A stretch of 64,000 nt of DNA from Littorina saxatilis (lineage: Eukaryota; Mollusca; Gastropoda; Littorinimorpha; Littorinidae), in the NCBI RefSeq assembly GCF_037325665.1, contig NC_090255.1, forward strand, positions 39,126,514 to 39,190,513. The letters are read 5' to 3'. The notes under the pieces were generated by a model. The model worked only from the letters and a program-made list of their open reading frames with translations, was not told the origin of the DNA and searched no databases. Numbering within the stretch: the stretch's first letter is position 1; the number at the start of each line of letters is the position of its first letter. Of this stretch, positions 33,201 through 44,600 are shown piece by piece. The translations under genes and the position numbers were made by a program.

Positions 33201-35570
33201 GCCATCCTTCCGCCCCCTGGTGTGTTTGAGGATCCAGACCTGTACGCCAGGAAACGTTGGCGCTGTGTTCAGCGGATGGCAGACGAATTCTGGCTGCTAT
33301 GGAAGAGCCAGTACCTTACACTCCTGCAGAAACGCCGTGTCTGGCAACGTCCCCAGGCAAATGTACAGGTGGGAGATGTCTTGCATGACCAGAACTTGTG
33401 CAGATCAGAGTGGTGCATGGCTCGTGTAATCGAGGTGATGCCTGGATCTGATGGACTGGTCAGACGAGTGAAAGTGCATGTTGGAACAAAGGCTCTAGAC
33501 AATCACGGCCGTCCCACTGGTGATAGTCGCATATTAGAGCGACCTATTCACAAAATGACTTAGTTGATCGTAAAAATCACGAAGACAAAGCTGTGTAAGC
33601 AAATTGAAAGAACAATGAACTTTGGAGTGCTTTTCCAATTTGACAGTTGTTGATTGTTGCGGTTTGTTTTTATACCAGATGATGTAACGGACATTTATGA
33701 TTTAAGTGGTGCGTTTTTTATGCCGTCGAGTAAATGACTAGTGGCATTTAGTTGAAACGAGATGTGTTGAAACACTGAAAATGATTGAACCATAATATTG
33801 TTGTGTAAATGTTTTGCAACACAATGATTTTGAGTTGTGAATTTGAAATGTCTAAATCTGCGTTATTCTTCTTTTGATATAAGGAATATGTTTGTACAAA
33901 GGTTTTTTGAAGTAAATTATATTAATATAATTTCCGGTGGGAGTGTGCATGCCGATGTGGCATGCATTCACTTATTTTTTGTTGTAATTACGTTTGCTCA
34001 AGCCATTGCACGATGTAAAGGAAGTAAACCATGTTTTTATCATGGCACCTTGTTGTGACCTGTTTTTGTGGAGCGGTACTATTTTTACGTGAGACTCACG
34101 TGCTCCTTGTTCAGTTGTTGTGACCTGGTTTTGGTCGGAGCGTTGCAAAACTGCGTCGTTTAGTTTTAGAACACCGTGAGATTCACGTGCTCTTTTCCGT
34201 GTCTTGATTTTGGGGTGAGCCCTGCGAAACTGCGTTGTAAGTTTTAGAATACGTGTGACTCACGTGTTTTTAGTTTTTAATGTCAGCTAGTTCCTTGATC
34301 TTCTTTCTGTAAAATATACCGTTTTAAGTTTTGAGCATGCACGAAGTGCGTGATCGGTTACTGATTGGTTGTAAAATAGTAGTCGCACCCGATTCTGTCT
34401 TAGGAATGTTGTTGGTTGGTCAATACGGTGACCTTTGACTAACTATTCCATGTTAGGTTTTTGTTTCCATAAATACCACTGCTTGACTCCTGTCTCGTCA
34501 GTCGATCTGAGGGTTTTAGGAAGTGTTTGGTTTTTGTTCTGTAAACGTATGAAGGTTAACAAGTGAACCAACGGAGGAGTGTTTCTTGTTATGTTTTAAC
34601 GTCAACGTAATGTTCTTGGAGACAGTTGTTTCTCAAGTGTGAATTGTTTTGTGCCCTTCGTTTGAGAGGCAACACGTTTTTGGTACTGCTGGTCAACCCA
34701 CACAGCGCATAAGGACATTTTGTTGTTACTTGTTTGTGTTGTAATTTGGTCGCCATTTTGTAATGACTTTTGAGTTGTTTATGTTTAACGTGAGTTGAAA
34801 GTCTGACATGTAGTGTTTCTTTATTGTGTGTTCAACTATTCTAGTCTTGTGAAACGTACAGCAATGGTTTGTAGACGCTAGAAAGTCGCCAATGTTCATG
34901 ATAACTTGTGTTTTCTGTGGTTAACGAAGTTCGAAGTGAAACGTTTTCTCTGACTTATCCAGCCTTACGTTAAGAGAGCTAGCGGTCTGTGGTGATCGTT
35001 TTGTAAACGGGCTTATTTCTGATAACGCTATTGAGGGAAAGTGGTTGAGTAAATATCTTGTTTGTGACTTTGATTAACGCGCAGGAACGTTGTCGTTAGG
35101 AGACTTTTTGGGTATGACAGTTTGCTTTGTATTCCTGGCCCGATGAGTCAACGTTTTGTATTTTCCTGAAAGTAGCCATTTTGGATTTAAACGTATGTAT
35201 GCTAAGTTTCTTGAGTATTCTTAGTGCTTTAATATGGTATTGTTGAACGTAAGGAACGTAATTCTTTATTGTTGTTAAAGGACTAACCAACGAGTGTTTG
35301 GTATTTGCAACTTTCTTGTCTGTCTTCGCCTGTCTTGTGATTGTTTATTTTTCTTGTTTTTACTTCTTGTGTCTTGTTAATGCATTTGATACTTTTGCCA
35401 TGTCTAATAATTTGTTTTCTTTCTGTTTAGTTTTTTACCGCAATACGTAGTACTGTAACTATATATATGCATTACTGATACCTATTATCAGATGTAAATT
35501 AATAAACCAGTACTTTTGCGCGTTATCGCTTGTAACCTGTGTTTGTCATTTCGTATGAACAATTTGTAGT
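30290..35570 (+). mobile_element. BEL/Pao LTR retroelement, broken fossil
   Basis: Parts recognised: gag (about 30430-31760) with the BEL-type FVGDPLQYPIWRSSFAFLIE segment and Cys/His zinc knuckles (CYGCLKSKDHQSRQC, CKKCKKAHPTCLH); a protease-like stretch (about 31900-32150); and integrase (about 32700-33560) with IHIETLDDMSSDSFINAL, IWCDKGTNFVGA and SHMGGVWERQIRTIR. The long AT-rich tail to about 35570 with ATTAATAAACCAG is a candidate 3' LTR; no matching 5' LTR was identified. It looks broken, with several breaks, and old. Confidence 0.85.
33600..35570 (+). other. BEL/Pao 3' region, candidate LTR
   Basis: Non-coding AT/GT-rich sequence after integrase. Three degenerate copies of a unit with GTGAGACTCACGTGCTC (about 34080, 34170 and 34255) lie near its start. 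TAATAAACCAGTACTTTTG at about 35500 could be an LTR polyadenylation region. Borders not determined. Confidence 0.4.
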
Positions 35571-35619
35571 ACCAGCCTCGCACACGAAGGCGTGCACACT
35601 GTATATTTATTCAAAAAGA

Positions 35620-35905
35620 CTCGAGGATATTGGCATCAGTAACACACAGTTACAACTAAATATGCTTGGTTGAGGAACAGTACATTGCGTTATTGCTTTT
35701 AGACAGTGTCAACTTATACATTATATTGGAAACAGACTGGATGGTATTGGCATCAGTAACACATAGTTACACATAGGTATCCCCCAGGTCAGGAACAGAA
35801 CATTGTGTCAGTGCATTCAGTCAGTGTCAACATACTTATTTACTAAAACAGAATCGAGTCAATCACCATCAGCAACATAGTTTTGCACCCATACATATTT
35901 AAGCC
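35620..35905 (+). repeat. degenerate tandem repeat, about 115-bp unit
   Basis: Three diverging units each with ATTGGCATCAGTAACACA, GAGGAACAGTACATTG and AGTGTCAAC. Confidence 0.75.
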
Positions 35906-36289
35906 ACTCACAACATGAGCTAGGCAACATGGAACCACCCTCCATCAAGGATTGGTGATATTTTTTCACACAGAAAACACGTCAATAACTCTCACCTCAA
36001 CACACGACAAGAAAGAAAGGCATGTGACCAGGGTCCAACAAGTGACATCACTGATTGAACACCTCATTGTGGTCAGGGTGGGTGAAAACGTTACTTTGTG
36101 TAGTTTGACATCTGTAAAATGTGGAAACACTTTTTTTCACACACAAAACACGTCACCAACACACACACATACACAGCGAGAGGGGTCACTACCTAGCAAA
36201 CGCCCACCCCGTTTTTTGTGGGGTTTTGTTCGGGAGAGAAACGGACATATTCCACCTCGCGTCCTTCCCCAGTTGAGAGTAGGGAGATT

Positions 36290-36975
36290 TAATAAACGAA
36301 ACGTCGGGACGTTTCGTTTTGAAGTCGTGGTAAACGTCATCATTTCGGGAGTCTCTCGCTGGAAAGGTGAAGGTCAACTGAAACGGAACGTGGAACGTCA
36401 AAACGCAGTCACGTTTTCCACCCCCAAAAAACGAACAATATTTCGTCAACTTTTGTGAGTATTTTTGCACACTAACAGTTTTATTTGTTGGCCATTTTAT
36501 GCATTGCTAGATTCATCAACCCTTTCACAGTCTTTCAGCGCTGAGAATGTGTTCATTGGAGGTAGACAACTGTTGTGAACTGAAATATTTTGAAGGGTGC
36601 TGATCCTGGTACATTTATCCAACTTCATGGTGAAGAAAGCAAATGGCGAAGCAGAAGTAGGTCATCGCATCGAATTTTTATTCTGGCTTCGTATGTGATT
36701 TTGTATAAACAAAGTCTGTGTGATTTATTTGGACTGAAAATAATCAAAGTATGCCCGATTCTGGACCACCTCCTAGGTTTTTTTTTCCCCATTCTGATCG
36801 AGGACAGACGTGATAATTTCACTTGAAGATTTATCGCCCTTCCTTCATTCCGAAACGAAACGTGAATACATCTAAATCTTGTCTGTGGCCTATGCCGTCT
36901 CGTTTCACGTTCCGTTTCGCGGGGTGACTCATTCACCAAACGAAACGAGCTGCAAAACGAAACGTGCTGTCTCTT
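36290..36975. repeat. AAACGAAACGT motif cluster with hairpin
   Basis: The hairpin AAACGAAACGTC with GGGACGTTTCGTTT lies at 36294-36321. Further copies of CGAAACGAAACG or its complement are near 36851, 36899, 36911, 36938 and 36955. They may be subterminal binding repeats of the DDE element fragment that follows. Confidence 0.7.
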
Positions 36976-37028
36976 GAATCTCGCTATTAACGGACAATGT
37001 GCGTTTGTATGCATCCACAAATGGATAG

Positions 37029-37295
37029 ATGACGAGGAACACCCTCCTGACCTGGATTCAGCGTGTTCTTTGGCCAGCAGACGAGCGTCGCCTCCTACTT
37101 CTGGACTGCTACAGCGCTCACAAGACACAGGAAGTCAGAGAAGCGGTTGCCGCACAGCAAGTTGACTTGGTCTTTGTGCCTGCAGGCAGCACAGCTTTAG
37201 CCCAGCCAGTCGATGTCGGTTTCGCCAAACCTTTAAAAGATGGCATCAGAGACTGCTGGGTTGAGTGGACTGAGAGAAGGTCGAAAGGAGTTTGA
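37029..37295 (+). mobile_element. DDE (Tigger/pogo-like) transposase fragment
   Basis: The frame reads LLLLDCYSAHKTQEV (second catalytic Asp), then VFVPAGSTALAQPVDVGFAK (third Asp) and KDGIRDCW. Only this catalytic segment is recognisable; HTH and first Asp were not found, so it is a remnant. Confidence 0.8.
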
Positions 37296-37319
37296 ATTTA
37301 TTGTTAAATTGTTGCTAGA

Positions 37320-37830
37320 TCTGTTCCATAGGAAAATTTACTCCGGAGTAACTATTTCGTACGAAATTCTTACTCCGAGTACACTTTTCGTACGAGCAGG
37401 AAAAGAACTCCCCAAGGCACGAAAAAATTACTCCCACGAAATTTTTACTCCATTTTTGTTTACTTCCATTAAAAATCTCGTACGCAAAAATGGGATGCGG
37501 GCGAAGGGATAATGCCAATAAGTGATCTCACGCACACGAATGTCGCACTACCATCCTTCCACCACCAAGACTAACAGGGGACAAGGGAGTAACAATTTCG
37601 TACACCTGGCATGGGAGGTTAAATTGCTCGTGTTGAGGTGAAGTAATTTATTCGTTATTTATTCGTCAGGGGAGTAAGTTTTGTACGAAATGTTTACTCG
37701 GAACTCACCTGTCTTAGTGAGTAATTTTCTCGTGCAATGGGGGAGTGCTTTTTTCGTAAAGGGAGTAACTTTTTCGTACGAAATGTTTACTCCGGAGTAA
37801 AAATCTCGTGGGAGTCATTTTCTCGTGTTA
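37320..37830. repeat. dense TTTCGTACGAAA / ACTCCGGAGTAA motif region
   Basis: Palindromic TTTCGTACGAAAT (about 37354, 37675, 37770), CTCCGGAGTAA (about 37339, 37790) and many GGAGTAA and CTCGTG variants alternate over 500 bases. No coding frame. Confidence 0.75.
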
Positions 37831-37959
37831 ACACCGGCTGTTTTTTTTTTGTTTTTTTGCTGCAGTCACGTAGGCCATGTCCAGTTATACGCTTTTGAAC
37901 AAACCGTTATCATATGACCTGGACAGGGGACAATGTCAGCCACACAGTGTGTAGAGACT

Positions 37960-38250
37960 GGCCACAGGTACACTGACACACACACACACACACACACATA
38001 TGGATATAAGGGGGGGGGGGGGGGTGGTTCGAACGTTCACACTACTGGGCACATTTGATACAAAATAAGGATTGAAAGGGAGGAAAGAAGAAAGATATAT
38101 TAACAGAAGGAAGACGAGGAGGAACGATGAAAGAAGACAGAATGGACGAGATAAAAAAGGAAGGAAGGAAGGAATTAAAGGAGGAAGGAAGGAATAGAGG
38201 AAGGGAGGGAGGGAGGAAGGAAGGAAAGTTCGAGGGAAGGAAAGAATGAA
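37960..38250. repeat. CA, G-run and GGAA simple repeats
   Basis: (CA)n at 37976-38000, a 17-base G run at about 38010, then GGAAGGAAGG-rich sequence. Confidence 0.88.
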
Positions 38251-38403
38251 GGAAAGATTCTCACAGCTGAGCCTCGATATTGGGGTAAGACTTTCAGCCA
38301 TTTTGGTTTTTTTTGTTCCTTACTGAAATTGTGAAATGGTCAAAAATACAGCATTGCGGTTATTTTAAGAATGGATGGCGATGGGGGGAGGTGTGAGGGG
38401 AGG

Positions 38404-38466
38404 GAACCCTAAGCTATTCTTTGGTATTGGTAATAGCAACATGCTTAGTTTTTCCTAGGACGGTTG
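38404..38466 (+). repeat. left copy of a 60-bp direct repeat bounding a 10-kb mosaic
   Basis: AACCCTAAGCTATTCTTTGG followed by TAGCAACATGCTTAG and TTTTTCCTAG; the partner is at 48507-48567. Confidence 0.75.
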
Positions 38467-38635
38467 ATACCCCAGAGTGTGCTTCCCTTTTGTAAGCAAT
38501 TGTGACCTTAATTCCGACAGTGTGTACATTGCTTTTCTGTAAGCGACTTCAGTTGATACCCCAGAGTGTGCTTCCCTTTTGTAAGCAATTGTGACCTTTT
38601 AATTCCGACAGTGTGTACATTGCTTTTCTGTAATA
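38462..38635 (+). repeat. about 88-bp tandem duplication
   Basis: GTTGATACCCCAGAGTGTGC, TTTTGTAAGCAATTGTGACC and ACAGTGTGTACATTGC occur twice. A related CCCGGTGTGTGCTTGCTTTT stretch recurs at about 44072-44125. Confidence 0.85.
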
Positions 38636-38701
38636 GTTAGTTAGCTTTTGCTTTTCGGGTCCAGCGGACCATAATAGGCCAAATCAGGACCCCACAAGAT
38701 C

Positions 38702-38984
38702 ATTCTTTCTTTCTTTATTTGGTGTTTAACGTCGTTTTCAACCACGAAGGTTATATCGCGATGGGGAAAGGGGGGAGAGGGGATAGAGCCACTTGTCAAT
38801 TGTTTCTTGTTCACAAAAGCACTAATCAAAAATTTGCTCCAGGGGCTTGCAACGTAGTACAATATATTACCTTACTGGGAGAATGCAAGTTTCCAGTACA
38901 AAGGATTTAACATTTCTTACATACTGCTTGACTAAAATCTTTACAAAAATTGACTATATTCAATACAAGAAACACTTAAGGGTA
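38702..38984 (-). mobile_element. SINE B, head missing
   Basis: Tail side TTCTTTATTTGGTGTTTAAC through AAGAAACACTTAAGGGTAAAA, where a LINE fragment begins. Confidence 0.85.
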
Positions 38985-39640
38985 AAACATTCAACATTCA
39001 AGGAAAGACTATCGAAGATGTCATCGATAACTTGGATTTGTGTCTTTTAAATTCCGGAGAGGGTACTTTTTTAACGCAATCTGGAGAAGAATCTCATTTG
39101 GACTTGGCTATCTGCCATCCATCTTTGTTTCTTGATTTGAAATGGTCTGTCCATTCGGATCTGTGTGGAAGTGACCATTTTCCCTGTTTTGTCAGTTTTG
39201 AAGAGGATCAGGGCGAGGAAGCCCTTCCACACTGGAAATTTTCCAAAGTTAACTGGGATTTATTATGTCTTTCCACTTCAGGACAAATAACCCCAGAAGT
39301 TCTAAATTCTGAAGACCCGGCTTTAACCTTTTCCACCCTTTAGATGCAATGTGCAAAAGACAGCATACCCAAATCTTCCTCTAAACCCAAAGGTCCAAAA
39401 ACACCTTGGTTTAACGAAGAGTGCCAAGCTGTCAATCAGGAGCGTAAACGAGCTCAACGGCATATGTATCTATACCCAACGTCAGCCAATAAGATCGCTC
39501 ACCAAAAGCTTCGAGCTCGAAGCCGTTTCATTTACAAAAAGAGTAAAAAAAACTCTTGGCGCAATTTCTGTTCTAAACTTAATTTCAAAACTTCAAGCAA
39601 GAAAGTATGGCAGATTATCCGTAAGAAGGTAAAAATTCTT
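38985..39640 (+). mobile_element. LINE fragment, endonuclease end and linker
   Basis: Reads LDLCLLNSGEGTFLTQSGEE, SHLDLAICHPSL, SDLCGSDHFPCFV (C-terminal endonuclease motifs, SDH) and then KTPWFNEECQ and KAKRRARS-like basic linker, as in Jockey/RTE-type LINE ORF2. Carries an internal stop at 39341-39343; both ends abut SINE B copies. Confidence 0.82.
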
Positions 39641-39647
39641 TATTTGT

Positions 39648-39976
39648 TTATTTATATGGTGTTTAACGTCGTTTTCAACCACGAAGGTTATATCGCGACG
39701 GGGAAAGGGGATGGGATAGAGCTACTTGTCCACAAAAGCACTAATCAAAAATTTGTTCCAGGGGCTTGCAACGTAGTACAACATATTACCTTACTGGGAG
39801 AATGCAAGTTTCCAGTACAAAGGATTTAACATTTCTTACATACTGCTTGACTAAAATCTTTACAAAAATTGACTATATTCTATACAAGAAACACTTAAGG
39901 GTAAAAGGAGAAACAGAATCCGTTAGTCGCCTCTTACGACATGCTGGGAAGCATTTCCCCCTAACCCGCGGGGGGT
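39648..39976 (-). mobile_element. SINE B, near full length
   Basis: From TATTTATATGGTGTTTAACG to CCCCTAACCCGCGGGGGG, with a small loss in the middle. Directly adjoins copy 1 of the segmental duplication. Confidence 0.87.
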
Positions 39977-40979
39977 CCGACTTTAGATGAGATATATACA
40001 AGTGTATGCGTATTTAGGTGGTATCTGCAGTCATAAATTTGCAACTTATGGCAGAACGACCAAGGTCTTTTACGTGCTGTGTATTACAGGCAGGGTGGGT
40101 GTGTCAATTTTTCTCATTTAACCGTATCATTTTAATGGACAATACATTGTTGTTATATCACTGCCCTTGTCTAATCAAAGCCTTATTTCTTTATTATGGA
40201 GAGAGGACAGGGAGGAGAGTGCGGTGGAAGGAGGTTAGTTTGAGTGCGAAAGTGGAGCGAATGAAGCTGCGGATGATGCGACTCAGTGGTGCGTGTGGAG
40301 TGCCGTCCGTTGCGGGAGAGTGGTGGCTGGGAGTGGATGAAGAAGGATGTGTAGGGTGTGTAGGGTGTGCGGAAGAGAGGCTGCGTGAGAATGAGGCGGG
40401 GTTGGAAGCGAGGAGGGAGGTGCTGGCGGCGAGGGAGGAGGTGCTTAGGGAGCGGGAAAGGAAGGTGGGAGAGGATGAGAGGGATGGGCAGAATGCCTTT
40501 AAGGCACCTATGATGTTATTAGACGAGACGGAAGGGAGGGTGGCGGCTAGGGAGGCGGAGGCCAGGGGGGAAAGGAGGCCGGGTGGTGGCTAGGGAGGCT
40601 GAGGCCAGAGGGGAAAGGAGGGCCGTAGCGTAGTGTTTGGGGTGATGTTGGGTCAGCTTAGGCAGAGGGAGAGGGCTCTAGGTTTTGTTTGTTTGCTTAA
40701 CGCCCAGCCGACCACGAAGGGCCATATCAGGGCGGTGCTGCTTTGACATATAACGTGCGCCACACACAAGACAGAAGTCGCAGCACAGGCTTCATGTCTC
40801 ACCCAGTCACGTTATTCTGACACCGGACCAACCAGTCCCAGCACTAACCCCATAATGCCAGACGCCAGCCGGAGCAGCCACTAGATTGCCAATTTTAAAG
40901 TCTTAAATATGACCCGGCCGGGGTTCGAACCCACGACCTCCCGATCACGGGGCGGACGCCTTGGGCCAACCGTGCCGGT
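39977..40979 (+). repeat. segmental duplication copy 1
   Basis: Shares CCGACTTT(A/C)GATGAGATAT, GGTGGTATCTGCAG, GCAGAACGACCAAGGTC and the GGAGGGTGGCGGC-rich part with 41187-42594, and ends in a SINE A. Its frame at 40200-40590 reads a charged coiled-coil-like peptide (EEVLRERERKVGEDERDG). Function unknown; the coding status is doubtful. Confidence 0.8.
40684..40979 (-). mobile_element. SINE A
   Basis: Reverse copy with CAAAC tail side at 40684 and tRNA-like head ending CCAACCGTGCCGG; a few bases are missing in the A-box area. Confidence 0.9.
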
Positions 40980-41559
40980 ACCCCTATCAATTGCCCTGAA
41001 CCTAGCTGTAACTGCTTTCTTCAGATCACCAATGATTGAAGGGGTGTTTGTATACCAAGACATTCAAATAACATAAAAGGTAAAAGTCTGGAGGGATGGA
41101 CGAACAGTACGAGTTTTAAGAAGAGAGAAATTCAAGTTTTACTCCCTCACAGCCAAGCCATCAAGGGCATGTTCCAGGGTTTTACCCCGACTTTCGATGA
41201 GATATACAAGTGTATGCGTATTAAGGTGGTATCTGCAGCCATAAATTTGCAACTTATGGCAGAACGACCAAGGTCTTTTACGTGCGGCTGTGGAACATGT
41301 GTATTACAGGCAGGGTGGGTGTGTCAATTTGTTTTCTCATTTAAACGTATCATTTTAATGGACAATACATTGTTGTAAATATCACTGCCCTTGTCTAATC
41401 AAAGCCTTATTTCTTTGTTAGATGGAGAGAGGGCAGGGAGGAGAGTGCGGTGGAAGGAGGTTAGTTTGAGTGCGAAAGTGGAGCGAATGAAGCTGCGGCT
41501 GATGCGACTCAGTGAGTGCGTGCGTGTAAAGTGCCGTCCGTTGCGGGAGAGTGGTTCTT

Positions 41560-41932
41560 TCTTTCTTTCTTTCTTTATTTGGTGTTTAACGTCGTTTTCA
41601 ACCGTTCAAGGTTATATCGCGACGGGGAAAGGGGGGTGGGGGGATAGGATAGAGCCACTTGTCAATTGTTTCTTGTTCACAAAAGCACTAATCAAAAAAT
41701 TGCTCCAGGGGCTTGCAACGTAGTACAATATATGACCTTACTGGGAGAATGCAAGTTTCCAGTACAAAGGACTTAACATTTCTTACATACTGCTTGACTA
41801 AAATCTTTACAAACATTGACTATATTCTATACAAGAAACACTTAACAAGGGTAAAAGGAGAAACAGAATCCGTTAGTCGCCTCTTACGACATGCTGGGGA
41901 GCATCGGGTAAATTCTTCCCCCTAACCCGCGG
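41560..41932 (-). mobile_element. SINE B, full length
   Basis: Complete, tail (TTTC)n at left and CCCCCTAACCCGCGGGG at right, flanked by the 10-bp duplication GGGAGAGTGG. Confidence 0.92.
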
Positions 41933-42289
41933 GGGGTGGGAGAGTGGTGCCTGGGAGTGGATGAAGAAGGATGTGTGTGATGATGGCGTGTAGGGTGTGC
42001 GGATGAGAGGGATGGGGCAGAATGCCCTTAAGGCACGTAGGGTGTTATTAGACGAGAGGGAAGGGAGGGTGGCCGGCTAGGGAGGCTGAGGCCAGGGGGG
42101 AAAGGAGGGCGGCGGCTAGGGAGGCTGAGGCCGGAGGGGAGGGTGGCGGCTAGGGAGGCTGAGGCCAGGGGGAAAAGGAGGCCGGGTGGCAGCTAGGGAG
42201 GCTGAGGCCAGGGGGGAAAGGAGGGCCGTACGGGAGCGTAGTGTTTGGGGTGATGTTGGGTCAGCTTAGGCAGAGGGAGAGGGCTCTAG

Positions 42290-42594
42290 TTTTTGTTTGT
42301 TTGCTTAACGCCCAGCCGACCACGAAGGGCCATATCAGGGCGGTGCCGCTTTGACATATAACGTGCGCCACACACAAGACAGAAGTCGCAGTACAGGCTT
42401 CATGTCTCACCCAGTCACATTATTCTGACACCGGACCAACCAGTCCTAGCACTAACCCCATAATGCCAGACGCCAGGCGGAGCAGCCACTAGATTGCCAA
42501 TTTTAAAGTCTTAGGTATGACCCGGCCGGGGTTCGAACCCACGACCTCCCGATCACGGGGCGGACGCCTTACCACTAGGCCAACCGTGCCGGTC
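42290..42594 (-). mobile_element. SINE A, full length
   Basis: Reverse copy, (TTTG)n side at 42290, tRNA-like head with intact A and B boxes ending GTGCCGGTC. Confidence 0.92.
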
Positions 42595-42599
42595 CTTTG

Positions 42600-43321
42600 T
42601 TCTATGCCTTCAGGTTGACTCTGTGGGCCGAGTGCTGTGCCTCCCAGGCAACGCAGCAGCTCGGCTCACCTACCTCCTCAACGAGGCTTTCAGCCTTTCT
42701 TTCTTTATTTGGTGTTTAACGTCGTTTTCAAAACTTTCAGCCATCTTGTTTTTTGTTACATTGGAGCCAGAGGAGGATGGACACCTGAGACATTCTTGGA
42801 CTTCACCCGAAAAGCACCAAGAGAGCACTGTGTATGCGAGCCATGGGCGGAACACGACTCGTAAGAATCTTCATGAATCTATTAACTTCACGAGCCATGT
42901 GATAGAAGGAATAATCATAGAACTCTGTTGCGCTATGATAATATTTATGTACTCCTTTGCATGAATGTAGTGTAACTAACTCATCTAGTTACATGCGCTG
43001 CCACAGCCTAATTAGCCGGTTAGGTAGGAACGGTGGCAACGCACGGAAGACCCCTTAACCTCAGTATTTGTACCCTAGGAACATGTATATTAATGTACTC
43101 CATTAAGCAACTGTATAACGAATAAAATAACAATTGCTAGACGGTGGGACAGTGCGCTCGTTCCAGCCATCCATTCATGCGACACTTTCACCTAAAAAGG
43201 ACAAAGGTCCACGTGGAACCCTATCTCTATTCAAAAGAAAGATTAAATGCCATGAAACGAACTAAGAATCTTTCTTTTATATAATTGAAATTCCCGTTCC
43301 GCCTTCCTAGCCAAATGCCTA

Positions 43322-43362
<41 letters not shown>

Positions 43363-43470
43363 ACCACTGTCCCCATCTACTATCTAGCAGGAAAACATTG
43401 ATAGGGGTTGACATGTATGCATTATATATGATTATGCGCTATAGCAAATGTCCATTATTATTATTTATTT
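42600..43470 (+). other. unassigned remnant, partly coding-like
   Basis: After an AG at 42615 a frame reads VDSVGRVLCLPGNAAARLTY; another frame further on reads GGWTPETFLDFTRKAP. A stub of SINE B tail (about 42696-42730) lies between CTTTCAGCC repeats. The rest holds ACGAATAAAATAAC, a possible polyadenylation signal. Family unknown; it may be an old element or a host pseudogene. Confidence 0.35.
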
Positions 43471-43479
43471 ATTATTAAT

Positions 43480-43680
43480 ATATGACATTACTGGGAGAAT
43501 GCAAGTTTCCAGTACAAAGGACTTCATTTCTTACATACTGCTTGACTAAAATCTTTACAAAAATTGACTATATTCTATACAAGAAACACTTAAGGGTAAA
43601 AGGAGAAACAGAATCCGTTAGTCGCCTCTTACGACATGCTGGGGAGCATCGGGAAAATTCTTCCCCCTAACCCGCGGTGG
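43480..43680 (-). mobile_element. SINE B, head half only
   Basis: Contains ACTGGGAGAATGCAAGTTTC through CCCCCTAACCCGCGG; the tail half is absent. Confidence 0.87.
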
Positions 43681-44147
43681 GTAGTTAATTAATCGATACT
43701 TTGTGATGGAACATAATAAATGCAATCATATCGTCATACTAACTGTATTCATCAAAATGCGAATTACTGTGCACATTTGCAAAACAATGTCTCGTAATAG
43801 TGTGCCCGCTATAACTACGTATAGTGCCAGTGTTTTGCCATTACCATTGCTTTTACGGCGGTGTGAACTGTTCTCATGCTTGATTGTGAAATTGTGAGCA
43901 CAAAAAAACCAACGCCTCAATGTCACGGATGAGCCCGTAGATATCGGTCCATTTGGCAAAAGTTTTTGAGAGAATACTTTTGCTGCGTTTTTCAGTGCTG
44001 TTTCGCCTGCGTTTCCCTGCTTATTCGTAATAGTTTGTGTATTGTTGCTTTTCTGAAAGCGATTGTGCCACCCGGTGTGTGCTTGCTTTTCTGTAAGCAA
44101 TTGTGCCAACCCGGTGTGTGCTTACTTCTTCAAGCAATTAATGCTTT

Positions 44148-44266
44148 CTTTATTTGGTGTTTAATTTTTTTCAACCACGAAGGTTATATCGCGACGGGGA
44201 AAGGGGGGAAATGGGATAGAGCCACTTGTCAATTGTTTCTTGTTCACAAAAGCACTAATCAAATTT
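44148..44266 (-). mobile_element. SINE B, tail third only
   Basis: TTTCTTTATTTGGTGTTTAA through GTTCACAAAAGCACTAATCA, truncated there. Confidence 0.85.
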
Positions 44267-44269
44267 GCG

Positions 44270-44600
44270 CGGATTCTTGTCGGGTCTGACTAAAGAGAAT
44301 TATACGGGAATGTACTCGGGCAAGCCTAGATACCCAGTGGTAGCTTTGTATACCACCGACAGGGCGACCAAGAGGACGGGCGCGGTAGCCTTGGTCCAAA
44401 TCCCAGCAGCCGACATTGGTGTTCAGCGAGATTTTTTTAATTTATTTATTTGGTGTTTGTCGTTTTCAACCACGAAGGTTATATCGCGACGATTCAGCGA
44501 GATTACCGCGGTGTGCAAAAAGGAGGTGACCATTAGCATGCACTGTACCTCTAAGGCCGGTAGTATCAAGGTGCGCTTTGTCACAAAGATGTGGGTTTGA
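44270..44600 (+). other. coding-like remnant of unknown family
   Basis: Open stretches read SGKPRYPVVALYTTDRATKR (left part) and VTISMHCTSKAGSIKVRFVT (right part, ending at a TGA), with balanced codon use unlike the surrounding AT-rich DNA. A 60-bp SINE B stub interrupts it. The family is not recognised; a viral or host origin cannot be told apart here. It looks broken. Confidence 0.35.
44433..44488 (-). mobile_element. SINE B micro-copy (about 55 bp)
   Basis: Only the tail end TTTATTTGGTGTTTGTCG through TATATCGCGACG, flanked on both sides by TTCAGCGAGATT, a 12-bp target duplication. Confidence 0.9.

Larger units (their letters stand above)
41187..42594 (+). repeat. segmental duplication copy 2 with SINE B inserted
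   Basis: Same order as copy 1, but interrupted at 41560-41932 by SINE B flanked by GGGAGAGTGG. It has extra GGGAGGCTGAGGCC-type tandem units at 42075-42225 and ends in a SINE A. Confidence 0.8.
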
